Assembly (NCBI GenBank): GCA_005656395.1
Contig: SRSI01000050.1
Span: 3,162,001-3,226,000 of the forward strand
DNA: 64,000 bases
Origin: Strongyloides papillosus
Lineage: Eukaryota; Nematoda; Chromadorea; Rhabditida; Strongyloididae
Reading direction: 5' to 3'
Shown piece after piece: positions 37,051 to 49,256 of the stretch. Within the stretch, counting starts at the first letter, position 1, and every line of letters starts with the position of its first letter. The notes under the pieces are model-generated. The model saw only the letters and a program-made list of their open reading frames with translations, did no database searches and was not told where the DNA came from. Both the position numbers and the translations under genes were made by a program.

Positions 37051-38040
37051 CTAATAAAAATTAAATTCGAGCCATTTAGAGGATTTATGATAACATATAA
37101 AATTTTCATGTTCCGCTCCACACTTTGAACATTTTATAGAAGATTTTATCGAATATCTATCGTAATTATTTTCTTCAATTAAATTATTGTTAAATTTTAT
37201 TTTATCAAAAAATCTTCTAAAAAACCTTTGCCTCAAAACACCAAATTTAGAAATTTTGTGAAAAAATAAATAAAATTCTTTACAACCACACCTTTCCTTA
37301 AGATTTAAAAGTCCAAGTTCAAATAGATGATTCGTTATATGAATGTAAAGTGGTCTACGAGTATTAGTAGGAATATTTTCATATTCTAACGTGGGATTGC
37401 CAGTAAGTAGATCCATTGCAATTTTCTTCACAACTGAACGCAGTCCATTTTTTTCAAAAATTCCTAATTTTCTAAGAGATTCCTTTCTAAGAAAATTACC
37501 ATCACAAAGTATTCCAAATTCTCTACTGTTTTCAATTGTAATAGAAAGATTACAAGAGTGGAATCTTCCATTTGGTGAGCTACCAGAAAAACTATAACTA
37601 TAAAAGTCTCTGTTACGGTAATTTCTATCTTCCACAAATATGGATTCATTGTTCAAGGAATTTCTAAACCCTAACTCTATGATTTTCGAAAAATCTATAT
37701 TTTTTCGAAAATTTTCGTATTCATCGTCATCACTAAATTCAACCTTAAAAAAATTTTTTATTCATTTATTTCTCTGGGTTAAAAATGAACTTACATTTTT
37801 TCTCAGTCCACCAAACGATAAATCTTCAGCTTCCTTTAAACTAAAGTTAGCTCTGTATATTTTAGTTCCATCACAGGTAATAAATAAAGTGTGTGCTTTT
37901 GGTTTATCTAAAGATTGAATATTTTTTTCAATTAAAAAATAGAAATTCCTACAGACAAGTTTAAGATTCACCAAATCTTTCCAATTTAATTCTTTAAAAA
38001 TTTGAACCTTACAATCATCCGGTAGAGATATGAAATCCAT
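37051..38040 (-). CDS. F-box protein C3
   Basis: Exons 38040-37795 and 37743-37051 (51-base intron, phase 0) give 312 aa. The F-box is ISLPDDCKVQIFKELNWKD plus LVNLKLVCRNFYFLIEKN at residues 4-42. The C-terminal domain has the family blocks GNFLRKESLRKLGIFEKNG, ITNHLFELGLLN and KCSKCGAEHEN. Closest in plan to C1. The same-strand order C1, C2, C3 shows tandem duplication of gene plus 5' flank. Confidence 0.72.
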
Positions 38041-38201
38041 TGCAGGTTTATCCTTTGCTGATTTTTAGAATTAAATAAACAAACACTAATACGTTCTCTT
38101 AAATTTATTACACTCAAAAAAGGTTACAACAAAAGAAATAACTAAGAGATTTCGAAATAAAATCGCTACAAGAAACAGAAAAAAAATTTATTGGAATCAC
38201 T

Positions 38202-39070
38202 CTAATACAATTCGTTCTCTTGAAGATGTTGCCAACCCAACATAACAAAGACATCTTGAGTGTTTTTTCCAGTAGAGACTGTTGAAAAAAGTTGAAAGTT
38301 ACCAAATTCACTGGTAGTTAAAGATTTGAAAACCCTACCAGTGTTATCTTTAAGCCACGTCTAGAGATTTCCAATGTTTCCACAGGCATCGTAGTTATCC
38401 TCACTATGAACATGTAAAATCAGTTTGTCCTTATCATCCTTCATTATCTTATAAAGACCACGATTTTGGATGAGGTGAGTAGGTTCAAGTAAAATCATTG
38501 ATCCTCTTTCTCGTCTCCATTTTACAACACCGACTCTTGTCTTGTTGTGCCTAGCAAGACATCTTTTGACATAATCACGCTGAATGGATGTTTTTGGTCT
38601 TGTTGAAGTTAAAATGAAAGAGTTTTGTTACAGAAATGAAGTAATTTGTAGTATTGGTATCCTTTATCAACAGAACGGAAGTATGTGCTATGATATCTTA
38701 GTTTCCTATCACAAATAAAGATGAATAGATATTTGAAGCATTTTCGATACAAGTATCATTTGAAGTTTCAATTTTAATGCTTATAGTTTGATACTTCCTG
38801 GGGTAGATAATTCTTTCATATTTGCATCATCTTCATTGTCCTAACGTTACTGTATGTGACTTATCTTCGAGGAATCTCTTCTTAGGTGGGCGCTCTACAT
38901 TGAAGATTGTTCTTCTAATGGTATCAAATCTTCTTTTGGTTGTTGTGGTAGAAGATGGTTCATTAAAAATTTCAACAATTGGACCATTCGATTGATGTTT
39001 GTCATTGAATTTGCTAAATTTATCAATATAATCATCGTAAATAACGGCGTATTGATAAATGTAAGAATAA
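38202..39070 (-). pseudogene. Decayed unknown gene upstream of C3
   Basis: Reading the reverse strand from 39070, long pieces stay open in changing frames: QYAVIYDDYIDKFSKFND, then TKRRFDTIRRTIFNVERPPK, RSVDKGYQYYKLLHFCNK, TSIQRDYVKRCLARHNKT, LLEPTHLIQNRGLYKIMKDD, an in-frame TAG, and finally TWLKDNTGRVFKSLTTSEF to VMLGWQHLQENELY-stop at 38202. It is the longest surviving copy of the gene whose last exon precedes every C-type F-box gene. I do not recognise the family. The basic composition would allow a nucleic-acid-binding or transposon protein, but that is a guess. Confidence 0.55.
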
Positions 39071-39722
39071 TAAATCCATAGTAATCAAATGGTTAATGAA
39101 AGAGTAGTAGAAAAAATTGAGAATTTAACAAATCACAGATTGGAAAATTAAACACTGGTAGCAATCATTTCACATTTATTTTTTGAACTGTTATTTAAAA
39201 TATTTCTAATTTTTGATTGAAATTATATAATCTATGTTTTTCCCTCACTCCATGATATAAGAAAATTATTAAACTCTAAATTTAGTTCTATAATACGTAA
39301 GAACTTAGTGAAAAGTATCAAATTTTTTATTTAAGAAATAACAAAATATAAAAAAAATAAAATCTATAAATCAGTCAGTAAAATTAATAAAATGTTACAC
39401 ATTCATTAAGAAGATTGAGTTTGTTAATTTGCATGGATATGAAGTGAATTATGCACTCTTTCATACTGCATGTAATTCATATGCCAAATATCACATTTTT
39501 AAAATTTCATAGAAATTCTGATGCAATAATTTTTATTATTTTGATTGATACCAAATTCTAAATAAAAATGAAGATATGCTAACGTGTTAGTGTTTAAAGA
39601 TGTTAAAAATTTCAAGAATGAAAATTTCTTTATATACATAGTGGAATATTTTTATTATAGAATCACTACCATAAAATAATATAAAGGTTTATATAATCTA
39701 TTTACAAAAAGTTAATTTATTA
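39071..39722. other. Intergenic, 3' flank of the polyprotein gene
   Basis: AT-rich DNA, no coding frame seen. It includes the 3' UTR of the minus-strand gene at 39723. Confidence 0.5.
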
Positions 39723-41906
39723 TTACTTTCCAACAACATATCTCGCTGTTGGTTGTTGATAAACCTGTTGACTACTAGCAGCCTCTGAAGCTGGACATGG
39801 ATAACATTTAGCTGAATCACCCATACGTTTTTTTCTTCTTTTTACACCTGGATCTGGAGTACAAATATTACAATCAAGGAAATTTCTCTTCTTTCTTGTT
39901 CTACATGCTGGGAATGCTGTACACTCATGTGCTGAAGCGTTTATTGTTGGACCACCAAAGTTTCTTTTTGTTCTGTGGATAGTTTCTCTACCAGTACAAT
40001 GTCTACATATTGGTCTCTTTAATTCTCTCTTCTTTCTTGTTGTTCTCATGAATCTTTTCATGAATGATTTGTATTCTTTATCGTTTAGACAGTCGTCTGT
40101 TTGCTCACACACGCCATTATCTACATCTCTTTTTTTTCTTGCTGCTAATGCTAATGTTACCCATGCTGGACATGGAACACAATTTGCTGACTGATCTGGA
40201 GCATAGAATTGTCTTTTGTGTCTTTTCACCGCTTCTTCATGTTCCATTACCTTAAGTCTATGGTTAAGTAGGGCATTTTCATAAGATTCTAACTTGGAAA
40301 GAGATCTCTTCTTGCGTTTACGTTTAGCCATAACACATTGTGGGAATGGTAAGCACGTATCACCTCCTGGTCCGACCATATGTGTTGTTGATGCTTTAGC
40401 TAGAACTTTAACCAAATCTAATAAACCATTTTTACCATAAGCTTGTCTTTTACTTCTGAAATTTTCTTTCTCAACCTCTTCTTCATCAAATTCTGCTGAA
40501 CTTCCTTTACAACCGTTTTGCTTGTCACGTTCATACTTCTCTCTCAAACATGTATCCCTTTCAGCGTCTCTTTTCTTTCTAGCATGATAACCTCCACATG
40601 GCTCACAATATTGACTGTTCCAGTTTCTTTTTGATCTTCTTCTAACCTGTAAACAACCTGGGTATGGGAGACATCCATTTCTTTTTACTCGATCACGTGG
40701 ATTTGCTGGATATGGTACTGGAGATTGTGGCAAACTTCCTTGTCCAACGAATGGTGGTCTATTTACTGTAGTATCATAACGTGGTTTCAAGTAGATACAT
40801 TGAACACAATCGAATGATCTTTTTTGACGATGTTTGATTATTGGTATACCATTATTACATGCTTGACATAGATTTCTCTTTGTTCTCTGATGACGTGATG
40901 CTTCGAAAAGTTTACCTGCTCTTGGAGCATTTGCTACACTGTCTGGTTCCTCAATAATTGTTGACAAAAATTCAGACTGTCCTGTTTTTGGAGATGCTCT
41001 TACATTTCCTGGTGCTGGGCAGGCATTACAATGGACACCTGATTGTCTTTTTGATCTTTTTCCTAAAAAGACACGTTTCCTACAGGGACATGTAGGACAG
41101 GCACGTAAACATGGTGGTACAATATTGCAACAAATTTGTGGTAGAACAATTGGAGCACAACATGGTAATGGGTCTGGTACTGGTGGACAACATGGTTTTT
41201 GACTTGAACAACATTGAGCATCTTTGTAAAAACAGCATGGTCTTCCACATCCACAGTTTCCATTTGGACATCCACATGTTTGTGGTACATGTGGTTGGGG
41301 TTTCTCTTCACAACATTCTATTGGTGGCTCTGGCGGTGGTGGAGGCGGCGGCGGTGGTGGCGGCGGTACTGGTGGTGTTACTGGTGGACAACATGTTCCT
41401 GCACTTGGTGGAGCTGATGGGACAGGAAAACCTGGTTGTGGTTCTTCATACTCTTCTTCATATATCGGTGGTCTTCTACCTTCACAGCATGGAGCTCTAC
41501 AACACGTTGTTTGTGGAGTTGCTGGACAACATGGTCCGTAATTTGGACCACAGCATGGCTTTGGAGGTGGTGGTGGAGGACAACAAGCAAGAGGTAATGG
41601 AGCAGATCCTTGACAACATGCTATAGAATAAAATAATTAGTATAATAATTTATAAAAAATAATTTTACCTGGAGAACAACAGGCTCTATTAGGGAACAAG
41701 TCGCAACCATTACATCCACAGGAACATCTCTTCTTTCTGGTGCTAATTAAAGTTAATGGAATAGTTTGGTTTTCGTGTTTCATAAGAGAATGTGGTGGTA
41801 TATGTCCATTTTTTAGATGAGATTCCCATTTAACACTATTCTTGAAGCCATCTTCAGCTAGGGTATTGGCTATAAAATAACCAACAAAAAGCAAAAGATA
41901 TAACAT
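39723..41906 (-). CDS. Secreted CxxC polyprotein with many furin-type sites
   Basis: Exon 1 (41906-41669) and exon 2 (41620-39723) join in phase 1 over a 48-base intron, giving 711 aa. Residues 1-17 are a signal peptide. After a first TRKKR site comes a Cys-Cys/Pro region (about 61-215) with CC pairs and an uninterrupted 11-proline run. From there to the end the chain is divided by 15 further polybasic motifs (CRKR, RSKR, RTKR, RQKR, RVKR, RSKR, RKKR, RSKR, RKRKKR, RHKR, RKKR, RKKR, RTKR, RKKR, RRKKR). Almost every segment between sites has exactly two cysteines, as CxxC (CQAC, CVQC, CEPC, CVPC, CRHC, CNIC, CYPC) or Cx(2-3)[FY]PxC (CLPYPGC, CLPFPQC, CTAFPAC). This is the layout of a precursor cleaved in the Golgi into many small disulfide peptides. 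I know no named family with this plan. A cuticle or matrix protein is the alternative. Confidence 0.7.
41310..41385 (-). repeat. GC-rich triplet run coding poly-proline
   Basis: GGC/GGT/GGA repeats on the + strand encode the proline run of the polyprotein on the - strand. It is the most GC-rich spot of the window and opens false frames on other strands. Confidence 0.8.
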
Positions 41907-42881
41907 TAGTATACCACTATATTTACTTTTAAAGTATAATATTGATGGTAAATAATAGGATAAATGAAATGAAAAGTAATGACAATCTAATTAATACTAA
42001 ATTACATAAATTATTACATTCAATATATATTTAAAATTAGGTCATAGAAATGAAACTATTCTTTTATAATAAGAAAAATGGGATTCTTTTAGGATATTTA
42101 AAAATATATATTTTATTTCGTTATTATTATTAATTAAAAAGGGTTGGTTAATTTTTAAAGGTAGCGATTGAGAATGCCAAGATTTTTAATTGAATCTACT
42201 TTTGTTGCAATTAACCGGTTCATTTTTACAATGATATTCTTTTGATTATAGGTTAATTTTGATTGTTTAATTCAATTGCAATAGTAACAAAAAATGTTAA
42301 CAGTTACTTAATGGTATTTTTTTAATATTTTGCCCTTTTTTTATAATAAAAAAACTTAATTGCGTAAGTACATTTTTTATTGTGGCACTCAAATTCCATT
42401 TATATCTCCTGTAAAATAAAAGTGAAATTCAGAAGATATAACAGGTTAATATTTCATATCCGAGAACATGATAAATGCAATTAGGTTGTATAAATGAAAC
42501 TTATTGTAAAAGAATAATGATACAGGTTATGTATCAAAAACAGGGATGTTGTAAATTATGTCCTAATTTTTATTGAATAATTCAAATGCATACTTAAATT
42601 AATTAAGAAAACTTAATCTCTTATTGTTATCTGAAGGTATTTGTTGTCTTAGAAAATTATCAATCAAAAATTGGTGTGTAGCAATTGAAACGGAACTTCA
42701 AAGTAACATTATTGTCTGTAAACTAAAGTTATTGGAGATATATTTTTATACAATGAATATTTGTTTGAGATGATTTAAAAAATTATCATAGAAATTTAAA
42801 TATATTTTTGATATATTAATATTTCTGATATATGAATTATAAAATTATTTAATAATCACATTTTTCTCCATTTTTGATATT
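41907..42881. other. Divergent intergenic region
   Basis: Separates the polyprotein gene (minus) and the PTP gene (plus), so it should hold both promoters. No coding frame was seen. Confidence 0.5.
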
Positions 42882-43808
42882 ATGTCATCAGAAACACCAT
42901 CTGCATTACCATGGTGTTATGATGTCTTAGCAAAAGGAGTGAATCACCTCGTAAACGAATTTCGTGCCCAACTAAAAAGGAGAGTCTCAGAAGGATCAAC
43001 ATTTGAAAATTTTAATAACCCAAGAAACAAAAACAAAATACGTTATTGTGATATAATGGTCAATGATAACAATATCGTTTCACTATCCACTGATAATGGT
43101 GAAAATGATTTTATTCATGCCAACTATATTACTACGCCATTCTCGAAGAAAAGATTCATTGCTACACAAGGACCGTTGGAGGAGACAAAAAGAGATTTTT
43201 GGAGAATGGTTATAGAAAATCAAGTTGAGGTGATAGTTATGTTGTGTAACACAGTTGAAAAAGACGTGAATAAGTGTAGTTTGTACTTTCCATGTCAAGT
43301 TGGGTATCAGAATACTTTTGATAATATTATTGTAACATGTATGGAGGTTGGACCAATATCAGAAGAGTGTATTGAAGTTACCAGAACAATTCTCGAGATT
43401 GAATATGATTACAAAAATTTGATTGTTTGTCACTATAGGTGGACAGACTGGCCAGATACATCAGTACCCCAAAATATAGAGCCGATAATAAAAATATTAG
43501 ATTCGATAAGGCATCTCAAGACACCAATTGTAGCTCATTGTTCAGCTGGAATAGGTAGAACAGGATGTTTAATAGCAGTAGAGCATTACATTGAAAGAGT
43601 TATATTAAACCAAAAACTCGAAGATGGTGTATCTTGTATCAATAATCTTAGGACAATGAGACAACACTCCATACAAACAGAGAAGCAATATGTTTTCATA
43701 CATTACTGTATCATAAAAATTGTTCTTGGTGGTTTTAGAGACCTTTTACCTACAGAGATTGGGGATTTATATGAGGCATTTCAAAAAGACTATGAAGAAT
43801 GTTTATAG
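42882..43808 (+). CDS. Protein tyrosine phosphatase, single domain, probably active
   Basis: One intronless frame of 308 aa forms a complete PTP domain. Visible motifs: HANYI and ATQGPLEETKRDFWRMV, WTDWPD (WPD loop with its Asp, near residue 188), the P-loop HCSAGIGRTG with catalytic Cys about 220 and Arg about 226, and QTEKQYVFIHY (Q loop). All catalytic residues are present. No membrane segment or extra domain, so it acts on phosphotyrosine in the cytoplasm. Such intronless one-domain PTPs are expanded in nematodes and often expressed in the male germ line (family knowledge). It precedes a larger PTP-like gene on the same strand by 246 bases. Confidence 0.9.
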   Translation: MSSETPSALPWCYDVLAKGVNHLVNEFRAQLKRRVSEGSTFENFNNPRNKNKIRYCDIMVNDNNIVSLSTDNGENDFIHANYITTPFSKKRFIATQGPLEETKRDFWRMVIENQVEVIVMLCNTVEKDVNKCSLYFPCQVGYQNTFDNIIVTCMEVGPISEECIEVTRTILEIEYDYKNLIVCHYRWTDWPDTSVPQNIEPIIKILDSIRHLKTPIVAHCSAGIGRTGCLIAVEHYIERVILNQKLEDGVSCINNLRTMRQHSIQTEKQYVFIHYCIIKIVLGGFRDLLPTEIGDLYEAFQKDYEECL

Positions 43809-44054
43809 AATTTCTTTTTAAAATAAATTTTTAAATAATAAGTTTTACTTAATTTAATTCAATTATATAACAAAATTTCGTCAATAAAATAATACAATTT
43901 ATATTTTTTGTAAGAATATTCAAAAATATTGATAATTTGCATGAAAAACGCATAAATTAGAATATATCAATATATGAAATTAATATTTTCTTTAGAAATT
44001 ACATTTTATATTTTATGAATAATCTGGTACTTTAACATTTTTTTACTGCTAACA

Positions 44055-47000
44055 ATGAATAATATAAAAGTTCTTTTTATAATTATCTATGGATTATTTT
44101 ACATATCTGGAGGTGGTTTTGCAAGTTCTATACCTGATAATGTTTTTCAATTAACTGACGAGATGATAACGAATAGTAGGAAAGCAACGTATGATATAAA
44201 TAAAAAAAACGAAATAATTCTTTTAAAGTGTCCATTGGAATCTTATAAACTTACCTCTAGTGATTCATTTGATATTAAAAAAGAATTGTTAGATGATGGT
44301 AAAATTATTCATGGAGATGGAAAGAGTTATTCGTGGTGTATTTATACTTCTAAAGAAATAATAGATAATGGTAATAAAGTAAAATTTGGTAAATTAAGTA
44401 CAACAATAAATTCAATAAAACATGAATATGAGTGGATGGTTAAATTTGAATATAAGCCAGATTCTCCGCACCCTGAGTATATGAATCTTTCCATCGATGA
44501 TATTAACAAAGGAAATCCGAATAGATGTGGAACCAATTTAGTGGTAATAAATAGAGACTCGAGTGCCGAAAAAATATCTGGATTCAAAGGATTTAATTTT
44601 CACAACAATCAACCAATATATGATTTTAAAATAAATAGTGGAACGAATCTTATTTTACCCTGTGCCGCATGGAAATTTAAAAGTAAATTACCATCTATAT
44701 ATTTACCAGAATTTATAAGTAAAACTGATACAAAAGAGATTATGATCACCAATAATAACGCTAGTATTATGGTTATTAAAAAAGACATTAGTGATGCAAA
44801 TATTACAGTATCTCTAAAGGAATTGGATTCTTGTAAATATGAATGTAAGTATGAACATTTTGATGAATCTGAAAGAATCAAAGCCACAAGAATGATATTT
44901 AATAAAAATAACACTTTTGAAGAATTAAAATCTGACTCTATAGGAAATTATCATTTTACTATAAACGATTTTGGTACTATAAAATTTACATATAAATGTG
45001 AACATTGTATTGGAGAAGTAAAAGAATCTGAATTAATGGTATTTTTCAAACCACATGATTATGATTCAAAAGACTTTGCAAAGGAAAATTTCGGCATTAG
45101 GATAAATTCTGCACCAGAATGTGACCTAAAAAATTATAATCTTGGATATCTAATTCATATGTCAATAATGGGTACAATTTTTGATGTAACAAAATTAAGC
45201 GCATCACAAGGACCTGACATGAAGGATTTCAATATAACTGATAAAAGTATTAAGTACTTAAAATTCCCTAAAGTTAAATCATATTCATGTATCTACATGA
45301 CCCCAGCTGGTAAACATTCAGTAGATTTTGGAGTAAAAATAACAACACCAACACCAATCCCAAGAACACCCAACCCCACTAGAGCTCGGGTAGAGAAACA
45401 AAATATGAGTAATAATCAAACAGTATTCCTATTTGTGTTACTGATACTGCTTTTTCTTCTCGGACTTTTAGTAATCAAAGTGGTAAAATTAAAAAAAGAA
45501 AAAATAAATGCTTATCTAATTGAAAGGAAGATCAAAACAAACTATCCTAATATCTGGAGCTGGTGGAATAGAATGTCGGGAGGAAAATTAAAAGATAACC
45601 TCAAAACGATTACAAAAGAAAGCGAACTCCCATCCAAGTATAACATGAGTACAGAAATGAATGCTATTGATGGAGGTAAAATCACACCGGACTCTTCCTC
45701 TATTTATAGTGAATTCTTGGTAAAAAGTCAGAAAAAATTCAAAATTATCTTAGCCTATGAAGTTTATCATAGCGACACATTTAATGGAATAATACTATCA
45801 CAACCACCCTATAATGAAAAATTAACTGAGTTTTGGAGGATGATTTTTGAGGAATCGATTAATATAATAATTCCAATAAACTTTTCTGATGATGGTACAA
45901 GTGAAGAGAGTAATTTAATCTATTGGCCACCAAAACAAGAAGTTTATAATGGCATTATTGTGGAGTACGTTAAAACATTCTACTCAACAATGAAGAATAT
46001 TACGGGATTAATTTATAAGTTAACGCGTGGCAAAAAATCATCAACAGTTACAATATACTGTATAAAAGGATGGAAATTATATGAGATTCCTAAGTCGCTT
46101 GATGATCTTATTCAATTATATGATGAGATTTCTAAATTGACTCCAAAAAATAGGACATTGATCCACTCTTCTTATGGATGTGATTCACCTCTTTATTACT
46201 ATACGTATTTTTGTGCTATCGTCGACACATTCTTTAGCGATAAAGATGAATGTAATCCTATGAAGGTAGTTAAAAGCATCAGAAAAAAAAGATATGGAGG
46301 AAAATTGTCATCTTTAGAGTATGCCTATGTCTTCAATGCGGTTGCAAAATATTTTATTAGCAAAAAAGTTATTCTTGATGTTGATGGATATGAAGAGTTC
46401 AATAAGAAATATGATAACTATTTATATTCCAAAACAAAAGTTGATTGCAAAAAGATTCCTAGCTTAAGAAATTTCATCTACTTCATCAATATATTGGATG
46501 AGATAAAAATGGAGGAGATATGTAATCAAGTTTTAGATGAATATGTACTCAATGTCGATATTCTAAAAGATAAATGCCAGAAATTTATGAAAGCCTTACA
46601 ATATGAAAAGTTAATGAAGGATAATGTGGTTTTTAATAAATATCCATACCTCTATTGTCTTGATGATCACTCCGTTAGCGGTGGAAGCTTTAATATTTAT
46701 GGTACTGATGTTGTTGGATATATTAATGCTAATGAAATTACTTATAATTCAAAAGATGGTAGTCAAAGAAAAATTGTTATGTGTCAGGTATGTTCTCTTA
46801 TCATTTAAACTTTTCAACGACATTTTTAGGCTCCAACATCCGGTACAAAGTATGGAGTTATGGATATGTTTTTCGAACAAGACATTGATGCTGTAGCAAT
46901 TCTTCTTAATGATAATGAAATTGATGGAAAGGTAATGCCATACTTATCGACAACCACTCCACAATGTTACATTAATGATTTTCATGTGACTATTCTTAAA

Positions 47001-47545
47001 GTACAAAACATAAAGGATATGATGAAGGTGATTCACTATAAAATTGTAAAAGGTGAAAAAGATGAAATAAATTTGAGGTTTTACGTTTATAAAGATTGGT
47101 CCAAGAAAGGTTTGTTAGAAGCATTGTAAAAATATAATATTCATTTGTTTTTTCAGACATCCCAAATGATATCCTATCATTTCACTCATTCTTCAAACAC
47201 ATCATAGAAGAAAAAGAAAATAAAAACATTGTTATTCAGTGTGACTCTGGTGTCAATAGATCAGGAATCTTAGGATACCTCATCTACACAATTGATAACA
47301 TCTCAGAAAACCATACATTTAATCTTATAAAAAATCTAGGAATCTTAAGAAGACATCGTTATGGTATCATCACAACACCAGAACAATTATTATTTGTCCT
47401 AAAACTTATAATAATTCATTATAAAAGTCATATCGATAATATAGATCAAAATTTATGCCCAAACGTTGTCAAGGTTATCCAAAATTATGAAAAACAAAGA
47501 GAGGAGCAAGTAATTACGGTAAAAAAAGTTAAAAATAAAAAATAG
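44055..47545 (+). CDS. Receptor-type PTP-like protein with dead first domain
   Basis: Exons 44055-46787, 46830-47109 and 47157-47545 join in phase and give 1133 aa. Signal peptide 1-24, an ectodomain of about 430 residues with several cysteines and Asn glycosylation sites, a membrane helix near 456-480 (VFLFVLLILLFLLGLLVI), then two PTP-like domains. In the first, the P-loop position reads HSSYGCDSP (near residue 704), losing both the catalytic Cys and Arg. In the second, QCDSGVNRSG (Cys about 1032) keeps C-x5-R but has Gln for the usual His, and the WPD loop reads DWSKKDIP. Receptor PTPs normally keep D1 active and D2 weak, so this is the reverse. Likely a phosphotyrosine-binding or regulatory receptor. 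The ectodomain family is not recognised. Confidence 0.78.
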
Positions 47546-48093
47546 TTTCTTAATTATATATCATAATTTTTAAATATTTATAATTTAGTATATACTTCTA
47601 TATATTTTCACGAATAAAATTTTGTAGTTTTTTACATGTATTAATTTTCTCAATATTACAGTAGATTCAAATACTCACAATTTTTATCCCACCTTATACA
47701 ATACAATATTTTAAAATATTTTAATACTAAAATGCTCTTATTGTTTCTAGTGGATATTTATATGTAACATACATAGTTAGTTGAATGATTCAGGAATAAT
47801 TTCTTATGCTCTATAGAAGGAATATATTCTATGGAAATTTGTCCAACGGGGTCATGGGATATGGAGCAATTTCTGAAGAATAATGGAAAAACCTTAAATA
47901 TGATTAATTTTTGAAGAATTTTTAGAGATTTTAATATTATACTTATTAAATTACTAATTGTCTTTAATATATACATTTAAGAACGTACTTGAAAATCAAA
48001 ATCAATAATGATGAGTAATTTAATTTATTTAAATTAAAAAACTTTTAAATGAAAAGAAATCAACAGTCACCATAACGTCGATTATTAAATAAT
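47546..48093. other. Convergent 3' intergenic region
   Basis: Lies between the 3' ends of the receptor PTP gene and the CAP gene. AT-rich with no credible gene. Confidence 0.5.
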
Positions 48094-48821
48094 TTATAAA
48101 CGTCCAGATTTTGGTTTCGGAACATTCTTAATGTAACCATCTTCACTTTTTTGTGGTGGTGAGTACTTGCAAACAACAAAGACTTCTCTAGCTCCTTGTG
48201 CAAAACCACATCCCATTTGTTTGAATGGTTTCCATATCAATAATGCAAAATGTCTTGATGCAACGGTGAAGTAATTCTTTGAATAGTTGTGAACATCTTT
48301 TTCATTGTACCAGTGTTTGATGGCATTTTTGTACTCTTGGATTGAGAAACCTTGATAATTTGTGGTGTATGTATGGTCATAATCATATTTTGCTTTATTA
48401 TCTCTGGCACATTCCTCAGCCCATTTTTGTGCAGCATCAGCTATTTTTTGGTTAAATGTCAATGGTGGAACTCCATGTAATTTACGGCGTTTGTTTGTTT
48501 GTTCCAAGAACTATAAAGACAATTAGAATTATTAAAATTTAAACATACTAGCTTATTATATTTTTTAATATCAATCTTGATTCTTTTAACTGGTACCAAT
48601 TGTGTTGTAGTTGTAGGTCTTCCAGTTGTTGGTTTAACACCATAAAGAGCAAAGTCCATCATCTCACGGTATGAACTGAAATGCATATTAGGGTATTCAT
48701 TCCATATATAAACTTGTCTTCCATTAATTCTCTTGATACAATAGTGAATTGTTTTTCCTTCAAGAGAAATTATAGACATAAAAACGAATAAAGCTAGTGT
48801 TAAAATAAAATTAATATTCAT
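48094..48821 (-). CDS. CAP/SCP-TAPS secreted protein
   Basis: Exons 48821-48549 and 48510-48094 (38-base intron, phase 0) give 229 aa. Signal peptide 1-22 (FILTLALFVFMSIISLEG), a linker with a Thr-rich stretch, then a CAP domain: FLEQTNKRRKLHGVPPLTF, KWAEECARDN, RHFALLIWKPFKQMGCGFA and VFVVCKYSPP, matching the CAP1 and CAP2 motifs. The family (venom-allergen-like, ASP) is secreted and strongly expanded in Strongyloides, where many members are expressed in parasitic stages. The active-site-like His/Glu set is incomplete to my eye, so an enzymatic role is unlikely. The intron is among the shortest here. Confidence 0.85.
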
Positions 48822-49256
48822 GTTTTCAAGGTATATCTTCTTCTGAAAAATTTTATTCTTATATACTAAATATTCTTTATTTGCATAGCCGTATTAAAAT
48901 GAAAATAACATATTTATGGAGCTGAAACATTATTAAACAAAGTTAACATTCTTCATTTTCAATAACATAACCATCTTTTAAATAATATAAATATTATTGT
49001 CCATAATATTATTACACTAATATATGAATTTAAATATTGATAAAGATGTTACGTTTAATTATTTAAAATATTATGTAAAATTATTAAAAATATCATGTAT
49101 TTAAAACAAAGTATTAAAAATAACTATAATAAAGTTTATACAATATCAATAGAAATGACAATACTTTACTATCAAAATATTATGTTAAAAAAATTTGTTA
49201 TATTTGTATTTGTTAGATTATTTAATTAATTGAATTAAAAAATAAATAGTAAAAAT
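48822..49256. other. Intergenic, nothing recognised
   Basis: Very AT-rich spacer upstream of the CAP gene and downstream of the phosphatase gene, both on the minus strand. Confidence 0.5.

Noticed and set aside
41063..41626. Long open frames on both strands and in other frames opposite the polyprotein (rich in Val, His, Trp or Leu)
   Set aside because: They are shadows of the GC-rich Cys/Pro codons. The minus-strand frame with the signal peptide and splice sites explains the region.
47758..47976. 72-aa minus-strand frame between the receptor PTP and CAP genes
   Set aside because: Random-like Ile/Lys/Leu composition, no homology by eye, lies between two 3' ends.
48094..48821. Calling the CAP protein a toxin
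   Set aside because: Venom-allergen-like is a family name. Nothing in the sequence shows toxicity.
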